This document shows, in pieces, positions 1 through 8,477 of a stretch of 39,888 bases of DNA. How positions within the stretch are numbered: the stretch's first letter is position 1; every line of letters begins with the position of its first letter. The DNA is from Bacillota bacterium. GTDB lineage: Bacteria > Bacillota > Sulfobacillia > Sulfobacillales > JAIMBI01. The position numbers and the translations under genes were made by a program. Location: contig JAJZYZ010000020.1 of NCBI GenBank assembly GCA_021797815.1, forward strand, positions 1 through 39,888. The letters are read 5' to 3'. A model generated the notes under the pieces. That model was not told the origin of the DNA, did not search any database, and saw only the letters and a list, made by a program, of their open reading frames with translations.

Positions 1-1
1 C

Positions 2-76
2 ACGGACGACGACGTGGAACTGCTTGACCGGGCGTTCCCGTCCGCGGGGCGGGACATTGCGCTGGAGAGGCTCTAG
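2..76 (+). CDS. C-terminal end of an unidentified protein (partial)
   Basis: An open frame enters from the left edge and ends at a TAG (74-76), giving about 24 residues that end in DIALERL. The fragment is too short to assign a family. It lies directly before a strong hairpin, which fits the end of a transcription unit, and it converges on the minus-strand asparaginase-like gene. Confidence 0.55.
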   Translation, partial: TDDDVELLDRAFPSAGRDIALERL

Positions 77-86
77 ACCGCGAATC

Positions 87-125
87 AAGGAGAAGGGCGG
101 TCCCTCAGGGACCGCCCTTCTCCTT
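87..125. terminator. Bidirectional terminator hairpin
   Basis: A perfect 18-bp inverted repeat (87-104 and 108-125) encloses a 3-nt TCA loop. The arms begin AAGGAGAAGG on one side and end CTTCTCCTT on the other, so both strands have a short T-rich exit. It sits between two convergent genes (stops at 76 and 133), so it probably ends transcripts from both sides. Confidence 0.85.
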
Positions 126-132
126 TCCGGAA

Positions 133-1080
133 CTAGGCGGGGTTCCGCGACCCTTTGACAGGGACGAGCCGGCGGGGAGCCTGCCGGACGTCCTCTGACG
201 TGTCGGTCATGAACACGTAGGACGTGTCAGGCACGGTCGAGAAGGCCGCGTGACGGCCGTCCGGTGCCAGCACCACACAGTTCATGGCGCTCCAGAACGG
301 GTCCACCAGGTGGTCCAGTTCCTCCATGGCCCGGGCGCCCGCCTCTTCGGGACTGAGCCCGGCCCGCATGTGCATGACGACGCTGTGGGCGGTGGCGGCG
401 CGGATGGCCATCTCCCCGCGACCGGTGCAGGCGGCCGCCCCGTAACGGTCATCGCAATAGTTGCCGGCACCGATGACGGCGGAGTCGCCCACACGCCCGG
501 GATATTTCCAGGCAAATCCGCTGGTGGAAACGCCCATGGCGAGGTGGCCGTTCCGGTCCAGCGCCGCCACATTCACGGTTCCGGTGTCCTTGCCCGACGC
601 GCGGTTGGGGTCAAGGGCGAGGCGGCCCACCATCACCTTCAAAATCTTGCTGGCGTAGCGGGACTCCTCGCTGGAGTCGCCACGGATGCCGGTCTCATAG
701 ATGCGGCGCGCCTCGTCGGTGAGGAGATTGACCTCGGCAAACCCGCATTCACGGGCAAACCGCTCGGCGCCGGGCCCCACGAGGAGCGAATGGGGCAGGT
801 CGGTCATGACGCGCCGGGCGATCGAAATGGGGTGCTCGAATCCCCGCACCCCGCCCACGGCTCCGGCGGCCAGCGTGTCGCCGTCCATGATGCTGGCGTC
901 CAGCTCCACCTCGCCCAGCATATTGGGGAGGCCGCCAAACCCTACGCTGTGGTCGTCAGGATTACTTTCCACCAGGAGGATGGCGGCTTCCACCGCATCG
1001 ACGGCGCTCTGGCCCGCGCGGAGAAGATCCATCCCGGCCTTTAGCCCGACCCGGGCGTTGCTGCTGCCGATAATGACCAT
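133..1080 (-). CDS. Isoaspartyl peptidase / L-asparaginase family (Ntn hydrolase)
   Basis: A 315-residue protein of the plant-type asparaginase / glycosylasparaginase family. These are made as a proenzyme that cleaves itself before a threonine, which then becomes the nucleophile; they hydrolyse asparagine side-chain amides or isoaspartyl peptides. The GTVN motif places the likely catalytic threonine at residue 158, followed by GHLAMGVSTSG and the GRVGDSAVIGAGNY substrate-loop motif. The frame is open upstream to 1206, but the ATG at 1080 is chosen because AGGAGG lies 5 nt before it and the family N-terminus begins there. It is divergent from the S9 peptidase gene, which suggests a shared role in peptide or amino-acid breakdown. 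There is no signal peptide, so it is cytoplasmic. Asparaginase versus isoaspartyl peptidase cannot be decided from sequence. Confidence 0.9.
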   Translation of the reverse strand: MVIIGSSNARVGLKAGMDLLRAGQSAVDAVEAAILLVESNPDDHSVGFGGLPNMLGEVELDASIMDGDTLAAGAVGGVRGFEHPISIARRVMTDLPHSLLVGPGAERFARECGFAEVNLLTDEARRIYETGIRGDSSEESRYASKILKVMVGRLALDPNRASGKDTGTVNVAALDRNGHLAMGVSTSGFAWKYPGRVGDSAVIGAGNYCDDRYGAAACTGRGEMAIRAATAHSVVMHMRAGLSPEEAGARAMEELDHLVDPFWSAMNCVVLAPDGRHAAFSTVPDTSYVFMTDTSEDVRQAPRRLVPVKGSRNPA

Positions 1081-1210
1081 GACTGCCTCCTGAACATTCA
1101 GCGCTCTTTGACGATCCGACCCGGAATGCGGATGCCCGTACCCGGGTCTTATCCCGGAAGATTTAAGGATCAGAACCCGCAATCCCTGCCAGGACAGTTC
1201 AGGCATGACA

Positions 1211-1247
1211 CGATCCCGGTTGCAAGGGATTCTGCCGACCGGGATCG
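1211..1247. promoter_or_regulatory. Inverted repeat in the divergent asparaginase/S9 promoter region
   Basis: A perfect 10-bp inverted repeat (CGATCCCGGT at 1211-1220, ACCGGGATCG at 1238-1247) is separated by 17 nt. A further direct copy of its outer half, CGATCCCG, lies at 1278-1285. It sits between two divergent genes and lacks a T-run, so an operator is more likely than a terminator. The cognate regulator is unknown. Confidence 0.4.
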
Positions 1248-1313
1248 AACAGAAGAACGCTGAACGGAAGCATCAATCGATCCCGCATCAGGCTTGACGA
1301 AAGAGGTGGCTTC

Positions 1314-3236
1314 TTGCATAAAGCGCCGGCCCCCAGCGGATCCTGGACCTCTCCCATTACCCCCGAGTATCTCGTAGGCGACGGCGTGTCGCTTGGCTGG
1401 CCCATGGCCGATGGCGCCGACATCTACTGGACTGAAGGGCGGCCCCGGGAGCAGGGGCGCGAGGTGATCGTGCGGCGGTCACCGGACGGCCGTCTCACCG
1501 ACGTGAATCCGCCGTCGTTTGATGCGCGCACGAAGGCCCATGAATACGGCGGCGGGGCATATACCGTGTCCGGCGGGATCGTGTACTTCGCAAACTTCGC
1601 GGACCAGCGTCTCTACCGGGTCCGCGCGGGGAGCCTTCCTGAGGCCCTGACCGATCCCGGCGACGTCCGGTTCGCGGACTTTTTTGTGGATGGGGCGCGG
1701 AGCCGGATCATCGCCGTCCGGGAAGACCACGGAACCGGCGATCGAGAGGCTCAAACCACGCTGGTGGAGGTGCCGCTCACCGGCGGTGGCCATGGCCGCA
1801 TCCTGAGCTCGGGTCATGACTTCTATATGGCGCCGCGGATGTCGCGAGACGGGCAGAGGCTCGCCTGGCTCAGCTGGGATCATTCGAACATGCCCTGGGA
1901 CGGCACCGAACTGCACGTGGCGCCCGTGATTCCGGACGGCTCCCTGGGGCCGTCGACCATGGTGGCGGGCGGCCCCGAGGAAAGCGTGCTCCAGCCGGTC
2001 TTTGCCGACGATGGGTCCCTGTATTTTGTCTCTGACCGGACAGGATTTTGGAATCTCTACCGGTGGGACGGAGAGACGGTCACGGCGGTGTTCCCGAAAG
2101 ACGCGGAGTTTGCGGGGCCGGCCTGGCAGTTTGGGGACAAGACGTTCGCGCCCGCCCTGGGCGGACTGGCGGCGATTTATGAACAGGATGGCAGAAGCCA
2201 TCTCATCCGAATTACGGAGGCGGGGGTCGAGGAAATTCCGCTCCCCTTCTCCGTCATGATCGGGCTGGATGCGGTGGGATCGGATCGAGTGGTGCTGCTG
2301 GCCGGATCCGGGACGGAGCCGGCGCAGATGGTCCTGGTGGAAGCGGACGGGCGCTTTCAGGTGTTGAAACGCGCCCGGACCAGCATCCCGGACCCGGATT
2401 ACCTGAGTGAACCCGCAGCCATTCGCTTTCCGACCGGCGAGGGAGCGCTGGCCTACGCGTTCTACTACGCGCCCAAGAACCCCGGCTTCGCTCCGCTGGA
2501 GGGAGAAAGGCCGCCCCTCATCGTGTTCACCCATGGGGGTCCCACCGGTGCGTCGTCGCCGATGCTGCATCTCGAGGTCCAGTTCTGGACCTCGCGCGGA
2601 TTCGCCGTGGTTGACGTCAACTATCGCGGGAGCACCGGATACGGGCGCGCGTTTCGAAATGCCCTGAGGGGCAAGTGGGGCGTGTACGACATCGAGGACA
2701 CGGTGGCGGCGGCGCGCTATCTGGTGGCCCGCGGGCTTGCGGATGCCGAGCGGCTCGCCATCCGCGGCGGAAGCGCGGGAGGATACACGACGCTGGCGGC
2801 TGTGGCGTTTACGGATGTGTTTCGGGCGGGAGCCAGCTACTTCGGCGTCTCAGACCTGGGGGCACTGGCGCGGGACACGCACAAGTTTGAGTCGCACTAC
2901 CTCGATCAGATGGTGGGGCCGTGGCCGGAGGCGGAGGCCACGTACCGGGCCCGCTCGCCCCTGTTCCACCTGGACCGCGTCAAGACCCCGCTTCTTCTCC
3001 TCCAGGGGCTCGATGACCATGTGGTGCCGCCGAGCCAGGCCGAACGGATGGTGGAGGCGCTCCGCGAGCGGGGCGTGCCGGTCGCGTATGTCCCGTTTGA
3101 GGGCGAGGGCCACGGCTTCGTGCGGGCGGCCAACATCATGCGCGCCCTGCGTGCCGAGTACACTTTCTACACCCGGATCTTCAACATTCCACCGGCCGAC
3201 GATCCGGAACCGCTCGACATCTCGAACCTTTCATGA
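1314..3236 (+). CDS. S9 family peptidase (acylaminoacyl/dipeptidyl peptidase type)
   Basis: A 640-residue cytoplasmic serine peptidase of the prolyl oligopeptidase family, which cleaves short peptides after binding them in a beta-propeller-capped cavity. The N-terminal part (about residues 1-360) has the repetitive blades; the C-terminal part is an alpha/beta hydrolase. The nucleophile is Ser487 in GGSAGGY, the acid lies in GLDDHVVPP (Asp567 or 568) and the base is His600 in EGEGHGF. HGGPT near residue 410 forms the oxyanion region. Translation starts at a TTG preceded by GAGGTGG 4 nt upstream; no better ATG lies before the family N-terminus. It is a single gene divergent from the asparaginase-like gene and upstream of a peptide-binding lipoprotein, consistent with use of imported peptides. 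Exact specificity is open. Confidence 0.93.
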   Translation: MHKAPAPSGSWTSPITPEYLVGDGVSLGWPMADGADIYWTEGRPREQGREVIVRRSPDGRLTDVNPPSFDARTKAHEYGGGAYTVSGGIVYFANFADQRLYRVRAGSLPEALTDPGDVRFADFFVDGARSRIIAVREDHGTGDREAQTTLVEVPLTGGGHGRILSSGHDFYMAPRMSRDGQRLAWLSWDHSNMPWDGTELHVAPVIPDGSLGPSTMVAGGPEESVLQPVFADDGSLYFVSDRTGFWNLYRWDGETVTAVFPKDAEFAGPAWQFGDKTFAPALGGLAAIYEQDGRSHLIRITEAGVEEIPLPFSVMIGLDAVGSDRVVLLAGSGTEPAQMVLVEADGRFQVLKRARTSIPDPDYLSEPAAIRFPTGEGALAYAFYYAPKNPGFAPLEGERPPLIVFTHGGPTGASSPMLHLEVQFWTSRGFAVVDVNYRGSTGYGRAFRNALRGKWGVYDIEDTVAAARYLVARGLADAERLAIRGGSAGGYTTLAAVAFTDVFRAGASYFGVSDLGALARDTHKFESHYLDQMVGPWPEAEATYRARSPLFHLDRVKTPLLLLQGLDDHVVPPSQAERMVEALRERGVPVAYVPFEGEGHGFVRAANIMRALRAEYTFYTRIFNIPPADDPEPLDISNLS

Positions 3237-3282
3237 CGCCAATCTGACGGGGGTCTGGAGCACAAAGCTTTGGACCTCCTGA

Positions 3283-3335
3283 AATTTTCCTGTACATAAG
3301 CTTGACAGGGGGTAGATGTTTGCAATTTCTTAAGA
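3283..3335 (+). promoter_or_regulatory. AT-rich promoter region of the solute-binding protein gene, with a CodY-box-like half site
   Basis: This AT-rich island contrasts with its surroundings. It holds a perfect -35 hexamer TTGACA (3302-3307) followed by a poor -10 (TTTCTT or the later TTAAGA), so the spacing is uncertain. AATTTTCCTGTACAT at 3283-3297 matches 9 of 15 positions of the Firmicute CodY box, with the left half AATTTTC perfect. As codY is in this window and peptide transporters are classical CodY targets, control by CodY is plausible but unproven. Confidence 0.35.
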
Positions 3336-3493
3336 CATGACGTATGCGGTCGGAACCTCCAATTCTTTGGGGAAACTTCCGGACCGTTCGTGACCCTACC
3401 CGCATGGCGGGAGGGCCTTCTTGCTCCGGGCATCGCGATTCCACGGCAGAGATTTCTTAGTGAACACCCGTCGAAGGAGGATTGGAGCATTCC

Positions 3494-5251
3494 ATGGCTG
3501 GAAGCAAACACCGAAGAACATGGCTGGCATCGGGCGTGGTGGCCGGGGTTCTGGCCCTGGTACTCGCCGCCTGCGGCAGTCAGCCGACGACCACTTCCGG
3601 CACCGGGACTGGCCCTACCACCATCACGCTCGTGGGCGGCATCCAGACCGAACCGACCTGGTGGCTTCCCATCGTGCCGGTCTCGTTTAACTCGACATCC
3701 AATGACAGCACGGGCCTATTGTGGTGGCCCCTTCTGTGGATCAATCCATCGGGCATCGATTTCCAGCGGTCCATCGTCGACCATATCGCCATCAGCCACA
3801 ACGACACCGTTTATACCCTGACCTTCAACACCAAGAAGTGGCACTGGTCAAATGGCAAGCCGGTGACGGCTTACGACGCGGCCTTCTCCTGGTCCATCGA
3901 CGCCGCGACCAACACCACGTCGAACGGCCCCTGGGTGAATGCGGCCGCCGGATCCAACTCGTTTGACATCATCAAGAGCGAGGTGGCCACAAACGCTCAG
4001 ACCCTGGTCGTCACCATCAAGCATCCGGCCAACCCCCTGTGGATTGAGCTGAACGCGCTCAACTACGCGGAGCCGATGCCGAAGTCGGTGTGGGACAAAT
4101 ATCCGAATAACATGCACCAGGAACTCACCTGGATGTACTCGATGGGCAACAAGCCCAGCAACGCGGCCTTCAACGTCGTCGACGGGCCTTACATGGAGAA
4201 GAACTTCGTGCAGGACCAGTACTGGACCCTGAAGGCGAACCCGAACTTCTCCGGTCACAAGGCCACGATCAAGACGCTGGTGTACACCTATGAGACCGGC
4301 GACAGCTCGGTGTTCGCCGCTCTCAAGAAGGGCAACTTTGCCACCACCGACCTGCCGTCGGCTTACACCACGGCCGCGTCTCAGCTGAAGCACATCTACC
4401 GGATCACGAGCGCGCCTTACGTGTACGCCTGGAACCTGATTGAGCCGAACATGTCGTCGAAGGCACCGGTCATCGGCAACCTGTTCACCAAGCTCTACTT
4501 CCGCCAGGCGATGCAGATGGGCATCAACGAGCCGGCCATCGTGAAGGACTTCTACGGCGGGTATGCCGTTGCCAACTACATCCCGTTGCCGAAGCAGCCG
4601 ATCAACAAGTTCTACGACTACAAGATCCCGGTCTATTACGGGTACAATCCCGCCCGCGGCCGCAAGCTCTTGGAGTCCCACGGCTGGCATATGGTCAACG
4701 GGGTCATGCAGCGGAACGGCGTGAAGCTCGCGTTCCAGTTCCTGGCCATGTCCGGTGACAACACCGACAACACGATCGAGCAGTACCTGAAGTCCACCTG
4801 GGCCAAAGAGGGGATCGACGTCACCATCAAGACGGAGCCCTTCACCCAGCTGATTGACGTCGTCACGAACCCGAAAGACGTCAATCAGTGGACGCTTGCG
4901 TGGTGGGGTGCCGGGTGGTTTACGGGAACCGGCTTCCCGTTCCTGTCGGCGTACACCTGCGGATCCGCCTATAACTTCAGCGGGTACTGCAGCCACACGC
5001 TTGACAACATCGTCACCCAGGCCTACAAGCCCGGGAGCATCGCCAACACGTACAAGATCGTAAACCAGTACGAGCAGTACACGGCCCGCAACCTGCCGGT
5101 GCTGCTGCTGCCGGAATACGTGGGCGCCAGCGGGAGCCCGGCTCCGCTCCAGGTGATTCAGCCGTGGCTGCACGGCGTGGTCAAGTGGAACGAGCCGACC
5201 ACCGGCGGCCAGGAAGTCTGGCACTGGACAACCAGCAAACCAACGACCTAA
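3494..5251 (+). CDS. ABC transporter substrate-binding lipoprotein (family 5, peptide type)
   Basis: A 585-residue extracytoplasmic solute-binding protein of the oligopeptide/dipeptide/nickel class. The N-terminus has a basic stretch (KHRR), a hydrophobic core and a lipobox LVLAAC with Cys27 as the lipidation site, followed by a Ser/Thr/Gly-rich linker. SNGKPVTAYDAAFSWS is the conserved family signature near residue 125. The ATG at 3494 is preferred, with AAGGAGG 13 nt and GGAG 6 nt upstream; a TTG at 3482 would leave almost no spacing from the Shine-Dalgarno. No permease or ATPase gene adjoins it, and a hairpin closes the unit after the stop, so it is an orphan binding protein that must borrow a transporter. 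The ligand cannot be predicted; peptides are likely. Confidence 0.92.
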   Translation: MAGSKHRRTWLASGVVAGVLALVLAACGSQPTTTSGTGTGPTTITLVGGIQTEPTWWLPIVPVSFNSTSNDSTGLLWWPLLWINPSGIDFQRSIVDHIAISHNDTVYTLTFNTKKWHWSNGKPVTAYDAAFSWSIDAATNTTSNGPWVNAAAGSNSFDIIKSEVATNAQTLVVTIKHPANPLWIELNALNYAEPMPKSVWDKYPNNMHQELTWMYSMGNKPSNAAFNVVDGPYMEKNFVQDQYWTLKANPNFSGHKATIKTLVYTYETGDSSVFAALKKGNFATTDLPSAYTTAASQLKHIYRITSAPYVYAWNLIEPNMSSKAPVIGNLFTKLYFRQAMQMGINEPAIVKDFYGGYAVANYIPLPKQPINKFYDYKIPVYYGYNPARGRKLLESHGWHMVNGVMQRNGVKLAFQFLAMSGDNTDNTIEQYLKSTWAKEGIDVTIKTEPFTQLIDVVTNPKDVNQWTLAWWGAGWFTGTGFPFLSAYTCGSAYNFSGYCSHTLDNIVTQAYKPGSIANTYKIVNQYEQYTARNLPVLLLPEYVGASGSPAPLQVIQPWLHGVVKWNEPTTGGQEVWHWTTSKPTT

Positions 5252-5265
5252 GACCGATAGTCGGG

Positions 5266-5299
5266 GCCGGCCCGGGTGCAAGACACCCGGGCCGGCTTG
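5266..5299 (+). terminator. Terminator after the solute-binding protein gene
   Basis: A perfect 13-bp stem (GCCGGCCCGGGTG at 5266-5278 with its complement at 5284-5296) has a 5-nt CAAGA loop. It starts 14 nt after the stop codon and is followed by TTGCTGTTG, a weak T-rich tail. It separates the monocistronic lipoprotein gene from the next operon. Confidence 0.75.
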
Positions 5300-5357
5300 C
5301 TGTTGCGGGAGGGATCGCGCGTCCACCGGTGAATGTCGAAAGAACGGGAGGGACGCT

Positions 5358-8300
5358 ATGGACGCGCGCGTGGCAAAAGACATCCGGTGGCGGCTGGCGG
5401 GTCCGTTCCGCGGGGGGCGCGTGGTGGCGGTGGCCGGCCATCCTGAGCGTCCCGGAACATTTTACTTCGGGGGGGTCGCGGGCGGGGTCTTCAAGACCGA
5501 TGATGGGGCCGCCACCTGGCGCAATGTGTCAGACGGCTTTTTCAAAGCGTCGTCGGTGGGGGCGCTGGCCCTGTCTTCCTCCGAGCCGTCAATCATCTAT
5601 GCGGGCATGGGCGAGGCGTGCATCCGCGGCAACGTGGTGGCGGGCGATGGGGTCTGGCGATCACCGGATGGGGGACGGACCTGGGAGCACCGGGGCCTGG
5701 CCGAGACGCGGCACATTGCCCGGGTCCGCGTGCACCCGCACGACCCGGATGTCCTCTATGTGGCCGCCTTTGGCCATGCCTACGCTCCCAGCTCCGAGCG
5801 GGGCGTGTTCAAAAGCCGCGACGGGGGGCGCCACTGGGAGCGGATTCTCTATCGCAATGACCATGTCGGCGCCATCGACCTGGTGATGGACCCTAAACGG
5901 CCCAGTGTGCTGTATGCGGCGCTCTGGGACGCCCACCGTACGCCCTGGTCACTGGAAAGCGGCGGCGTCGGAAGCGGCATCTTTCGAAGCCTCGACGCCG
6001 GTGAGCACTGGGAGGAACTTTCCGACCGCCCGGGCCTGCCGACCGGAATCAAAGGGCGGATCGGGCTTGCGCTGGCTCCCCGGGGCGAGCGCCTGTGGGC
6101 CATCATCGAGGCCAAGGACGGGGGGATTTTCCGTTCCGATGACGGGGGCGAGCGGTGGGAACTCATGACCGACAACCCCGATCTGAAGCAGCGGCCGTTT
6201 TACTACATGCACATCTTCGGGCATCCCACAGACTCCGACACGCTTTTTTGCCTCAACCTGGGCGCCTGGCGCTCGCGTGATGGGGGAAAGAGCTTCCAGT
6301 CGATCCCGACGCCGCACGGCGACAACCACGATCTCTGGATCGACCCGCGCGACCCCGAGCGCATGATTGAAGGAAACGACGGCGGGGCGTCCGTGACCTA
6401 TAACGGAGGCCGCACCTGGACCCTGCCGTACAATCAGCCGACCGGCCAGTTTTACCACGTCACCACTGACAACCAGTTCCCCTACCGCATCTACGGTGCC
6501 CAGCAGGACAACTCGACGCTCTCGCTGCCGTCGTACTCCGACAAGGGGTTCATCACGGCCGGCGACACGCACCCGGTCGGCGGGGGAGAAAGCGGCTACA
6601 TCGCGGTGCGGCCCGACGCGCCCCACATCGTCTACGCTGGCAACTATGCTTCCCGGATGACGCGCTACGACCATCGAAGCCACCGGGAGGTGGACATCAC
6701 CGTGTGGCCCGAGGATCCCATCGGCTATGGCGGTGCCGACCTCCGCTATCGTGTGCAGTGGACGTTCCCCCTGGTCCTCTCGCCGCACGATCCGAACCTG
6801 CTCTACGCGGCCGGGAATGTGGTGTTTCAGTCACGGGACGGGGGAGACAGCTTTACCCCCATGAGCCCGGATCTGACCCGGGCCGCCCCGCACACGATGC
6901 AGTCGTCCGGCGGGCCCATCACCAAGGACAACGTCAGCACGGAAATGTACGCCACCGTGTTTGCCCTCGCGGAGTCGCCCGTCGCCCCCGGCCTCATCTG
7001 GGCCGGGTCGGACGACGGGCTTGTCCACGTCACGAGAGACGGCGGACAGAGCTGGACGCCGGTCACGCCGCCGGACCTGCCTGAGTGGGCGCTCATCAGC
7101 ATCATCGAGCCCTCGCCCCATGCGGCGCTGTCCGCTTACGTGGCGGCGACACGCTACAAGTCGGGAGACCTTCGTCCCTACCTGTTCCGAACCCGGGACG
7201 GCGGAGCCAGCTGGACCGACGTCACCGGCGATCTGCCGGCCGACGACTTCACCCGCGTCATCCGCGAGGACCCGCTGGTGCCGGACCTCCTATACGCGGG
7301 CACCGAGTCGGGGCTTTACGTATCGGCCGACGGCGGCCAGCACTGGCATCGTTTCGGCGGACTTCCGGTGGTGCCGGTGCACGACGTGGCGGTCCACGGC
7401 GATGACCTCATCGCGGCCACCCACGGGCGGGGATTCTTCATTCTCGATGACCTGACGGCGCTGCGTGAGGCCGGCGAGCCGGGGCCGGACGCGCTTCACC
7501 TCTATCCGTCCCGGCCCGCCATCCGGATGAAGACCGGACGGCGCATGCGGCGGCCTGCCGCCGGCGACTTTCACCAATATCGTCAGGCGGGAGGGGAGAT
7601 GGTGATGGGCGAGCTGCGCGACGGCCGCTTCACCCCCCTCAATGCGGGCGAGAATCCGGAGCTCGGGGCCGTGTTCACGGTGTTTGTGCCGCAAGACGCA
7701 CCGCTCCACATCCGCATCCGTGACGAGGGCGGCGCACTCTTGCGCGAGGCCTCCGGAATGGACCGAGACGGCTGGGGATTGGAACTGCCCCGCACGCGGG
7801 GCCTGCACCGGATTGTGTGGGACATGCGGGTGGAGCAGGGGACCGTGCTTCCAGACGGCACCCTGTCCGCTTACTGGGGAGGCAGCACCATCGGGCCGAG
7901 GGTGGTGCCCGGCCGCTATCGGGTCGAGATCGAACAGGCGGGCACCCGGGTGCAGGGGACATTTCACGTGCAGAAAGATCCCCGGCTTGACACATCGACC
8001 GCAGACTTTGCGGCGCAGTTTGCCCTCCTCCTTCAGATCCGGGACAAGCTCAGCGAGGTGCATGGGGCGGTGCTCGAATCTCGCACCCTCACCGAGGAGA
8101 TTCTCCGGCACGCTGTGCGGCTTCAAGCGGCGCATCTTCCCGAGCTTGCCGCCCGGGCCCGTGCCGCCTCCGACGCGATACAGGAGGCGGCGGGCCGTCT
8201 GAACGAGTCGCGAAGCCGCGGCAATGCCGACTCGTTCAACTATCCGCCCAAGGTGAACAGCAAGCTCGCGTCGCTCGAGTCGACGGTGAGCTTCGGCGAT

Positions 8301-8477
8301 GCGCGTCCGCCGGCCCAGTGCTACGAGGTGTACGCACGGCTGTCGGCCGAGGCCGACCGGGAACTCGCCGAGCTTCGCCGGCTCATGGACGAGGCGCGCG
8401 CGAGCCTGGAGCCGGCTATCCGCGAGAGCGGGCTCCCGCTTTTTGGCGGGGCCGGGGAGGAGGGGCAGGACCGATGA
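5358..8477 (+). CDS. Large Asp-box (BNR) beta-propeller protein
   Basis: A 1039-residue protein with about eleven Asp-box/BNR motifs (pattern S-x-D-G-G-x-x-W) spread over roughly residues 46-690, for example KTDDGAATW, RSPDGGRTW, RSRDGGDSF and RTRDGGASW. Such repeats build sialidase/sortilin-like propellers. Residues of about 700-900 look like an Ig/FlgD-like beta domain (GLHRIVWDMR, VVPGRYRVEIE), and the last 150 are helical. Related proteins are annotated as glycosyl hydrolases or YCF48-like proteins and are often secreted; here the N-terminus (MDARVAKDIRWRL) has no signal peptide, so it is probably cytoplasmic. The ATG has GGGAGGG 5 nt upstream. The stop overlaps the ATG of a SIS-domain gene, implying translational coupling. 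The substrate or binding partner is unknown. Confidence 0.85.
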   Translation: MDARVAKDIRWRLAGPFRGGRVVAVAGHPERPGTFYFGGVAGGVFKTDDGAATWRNVSDGFFKASSVGALALSSSEPSIIYAGMGEACIRGNVVAGDGVWRSPDGGRTWEHRGLAETRHIARVRVHPHDPDVLYVAAFGHAYAPSSERGVFKSRDGGRHWERILYRNDHVGAIDLVMDPKRPSVLYAALWDAHRTPWSLESGGVGSGIFRSLDAGEHWEELSDRPGLPTGIKGRIGLALAPRGERLWAIIEAKDGGIFRSDDGGERWELMTDNPDLKQRPFYYMHIFGHPTDSDTLFCLNLGAWRSRDGGKSFQSIPTPHGDNHDLWIDPRDPERMIEGNDGGASVTYNGGRTWTLPYNQPTGQFYHVTTDNQFPYRIYGAQQDNSTLSLPSYSDKGFITAGDTHPVGGGESGYIAVRPDAPHIVYAGNYASRMTRYDHRSHREVDITVWPEDPIGYGGADLRYRVQWTFPLVLSPHDPNLLYAAGNVVFQSRDGGDSFTPMSPDLTRAAPHTMQSSGGPITKDNVSTEMYATVFALAESPVAPGLIWAGSDDGLVHVTRDGGQSWTPVTPPDLPEWALISIIEPSPHAALSAYVAATRYKSGDLRPYLFRTRDGGASWTDVTGDLPADDFTRVIREDPLVPDLLYAGTESGLYVSADGGQHWHRFGGLPVVPVHDVAVHGDDLIAATHGRGFFILDDLTALREAGEPGPDALHLYPSRPAIRMKTGRRMRRPAAGDFHQYRQAGGEMVMGELRDGRFTPLNAGENPELGAVFTVFVPQDAPLHIRIRDEGGALLREASGMDRDGWGLELPRTRGLHRIVWDMRVEQGTVLPDGTLSAYWGGSTIGPRVVPGRYRVEIEQAGTRVQGTFHVQKDPRLDTSTADFAAQFALLLQIRDKLSEVHGAVLESRTLTEEILRHAVRLQAAHLPELAARARAASDAIQEAAGRLNESRSRGNADSFNYPPKVNSKLASLESTVSFGDARPPAQCYEVYARLSAEADRELAELRRLMDEARASLEPAIRESGLPLFGGAGEEGQDR

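Noticed and set aside
87-125. The 18-bp repeat as a transposon end or attachment site
   Set aside because: It has a 3-nt loop, lies exactly between convergent stops, and has no flanking duplication, so a terminator explains it.
3848-5383. A 511-codon frame antisense to the solute-binding protein gene
   Set aside because: GC-rich coding DNA gives long antisense frames. It has no Shine-Dalgarno or family motif, while the sense frame has a lipobox and full family signature.
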